From a virus: 49,816 bases of DNA. Below the pieces are notes generated by a model that was not told the DNA's origin, searched no databases, and saw only the letters and a list, made by a program, of their open reading frames with translations. The position numbers were made by a program, and so were the translations under genes. The DNA is taken from positions 1 to 49,816 of the IMG/VR virus record IMGVR_UViG_3300040809_000245; one strand, given 5' to 3'. This document shows positions 49,573-49,816 of the stretch, piece after piece. Numbering within the stretch: the stretch's first letter is position 1; every line of letters begins with the position of its first letter.

Positions 49573-49816
49573 ACCTTATTATCACTAGCCTCAATGTAAA
49601 TTGATTTTAAATATTCTTTTAGTTTAGTTTTACTCACATCTGTTTCTAATTGATCAACATAGTTATTTAGGAATGTAACTGTATCTTCGCCCATTTCTAA
49701 TATATCTTCTCTTACACTAGCTTTAATATCTGAATAATCTTCTACAATATTTAAGTCATGTACTGTTATCTCATTATACAATCTTTCTACGAATTTGTCA
49801 AATACCTCGTTATCGG
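49569..49816 (-). CDS. 47: T4 gp47-like recombination nuclease, C-terminal part (cut by window edge)
   Basis: The frame is open to the window edge and begins inside the gene (DNEVFDKFVERLYNEI). The visible 81 residues end in a helical segment with ETDVSKTKLKEYLKSIY. Its place directly before gp46 with an overlapping stop marks it as gp47, the Mre11-like nuclease partner. There is no ATG at the start of the visible TTG-begun frame; it reads through from upstream. Metal-binding motifs are outside the window. Confidence 0.82.
   Translation of the reverse strand, partial: DNEVFDKFVERLYNEITVHDLNIVEDYSDIKASVREDILEMGEDTVTFLNNYVDQLETDVSKTKLKEYLKSIYIEASDNKV

Noticed and set aside
1-49816. CRISPR arrays, insertion sequences, integrase or attachment sites
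   Set aside because: No direct-repeat arrays, transposase or integrase motifs were found. The window looks like a continuous lytic phage genome segment.

Overview
The window is an AT-rich stretch of a T4-like (Straboviridae-type) myophage genome. Every supported gene lies on the minus strand, so transcription runs from high to low coordinates. The T4 replication and recombination core is present: gp47 and gp46, gp43, gp44/gp62/gp45, RegA, UvsX, gp41, gp61 and NrdA/NrdB. With it come genes typical of phages of small-genome marine bacteria: ribosomal protein bS21, peptide deformylase, Hsp20, a CobS/CobT-like pair, a peroxiredoxin, 2OG oxygenases and a glutamine riboswitch. No photosynthesis genes are seen. 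A pelagiphage or methylophage (SAR11- or OM43-type host) is the best guess, but the host cannot be proven from this sequence.

Layout in transcription order. (1) 49816-41044: gp47 C-terminus, gp46, peptide deformylase, an Asp/Asn-hydroxylase-like protein, a GNAT protein, a DNA methyltransferase, then a zincin/vWA protein and its AAA+ ATPase partner. (2) 41040-39743: bS21, a 330-nt gene-free stretch with four successive hairpins, Hsp20, and a glutamine riboswitch driving a 51-aa peptide. (3) 39678-27151: peroxiredoxin, clamp and clamp loader with a tRNA-Thr between gp44 and gp62, RegA, DNA polymerase, two more methyltransferases, UvsX and the gp41 helicase. (4) 27132-12924: virion-associated and accessory genes, including a ligase-like protein, adenylate kinase, a P-loop kinase and a 923-aa multidomain protein. 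Several of these begin with a peptide resembling the T4 capsid-targeting sequence and its (I/L)xE cleavage site. (5) 12922-10734: a lysis-like group with nested spanins and several small membrane proteins. (6) 10716-5318: CsgF, CsgG, a curlin-repeat protein, a FecR-domain protein, a second curlin-repeat protein and a CHASE2 adenylate cyclase. (7) 5161-11: a coiled-coil membrane protein, gp61 primase, NrdA, NrdB and a zinc-ribbon protein.

Two promoter classes can be read directly. Consensus sigma70 promoters (TTGAC(A/T), 17-bp spacer, TATAAT-like) precede replication and accessory genes. T4-type late boxes (NATAAATA) precede structural, curli and stress genes. In four late genes the box ends exactly 5 nt before the ATG with no Shine-Dalgarno sequence, and three sigma70 promoters lie 5-7 nt before an ATG, which predicts leaderless mRNAs.

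The most unusual parts are the curli/FecR/CHASE2-cyclase module, the set of putatively capsid-targeted enzymes with a polyprotein-like member, the riboswitch-peptide unit, and the unexplained structured intergenic region.
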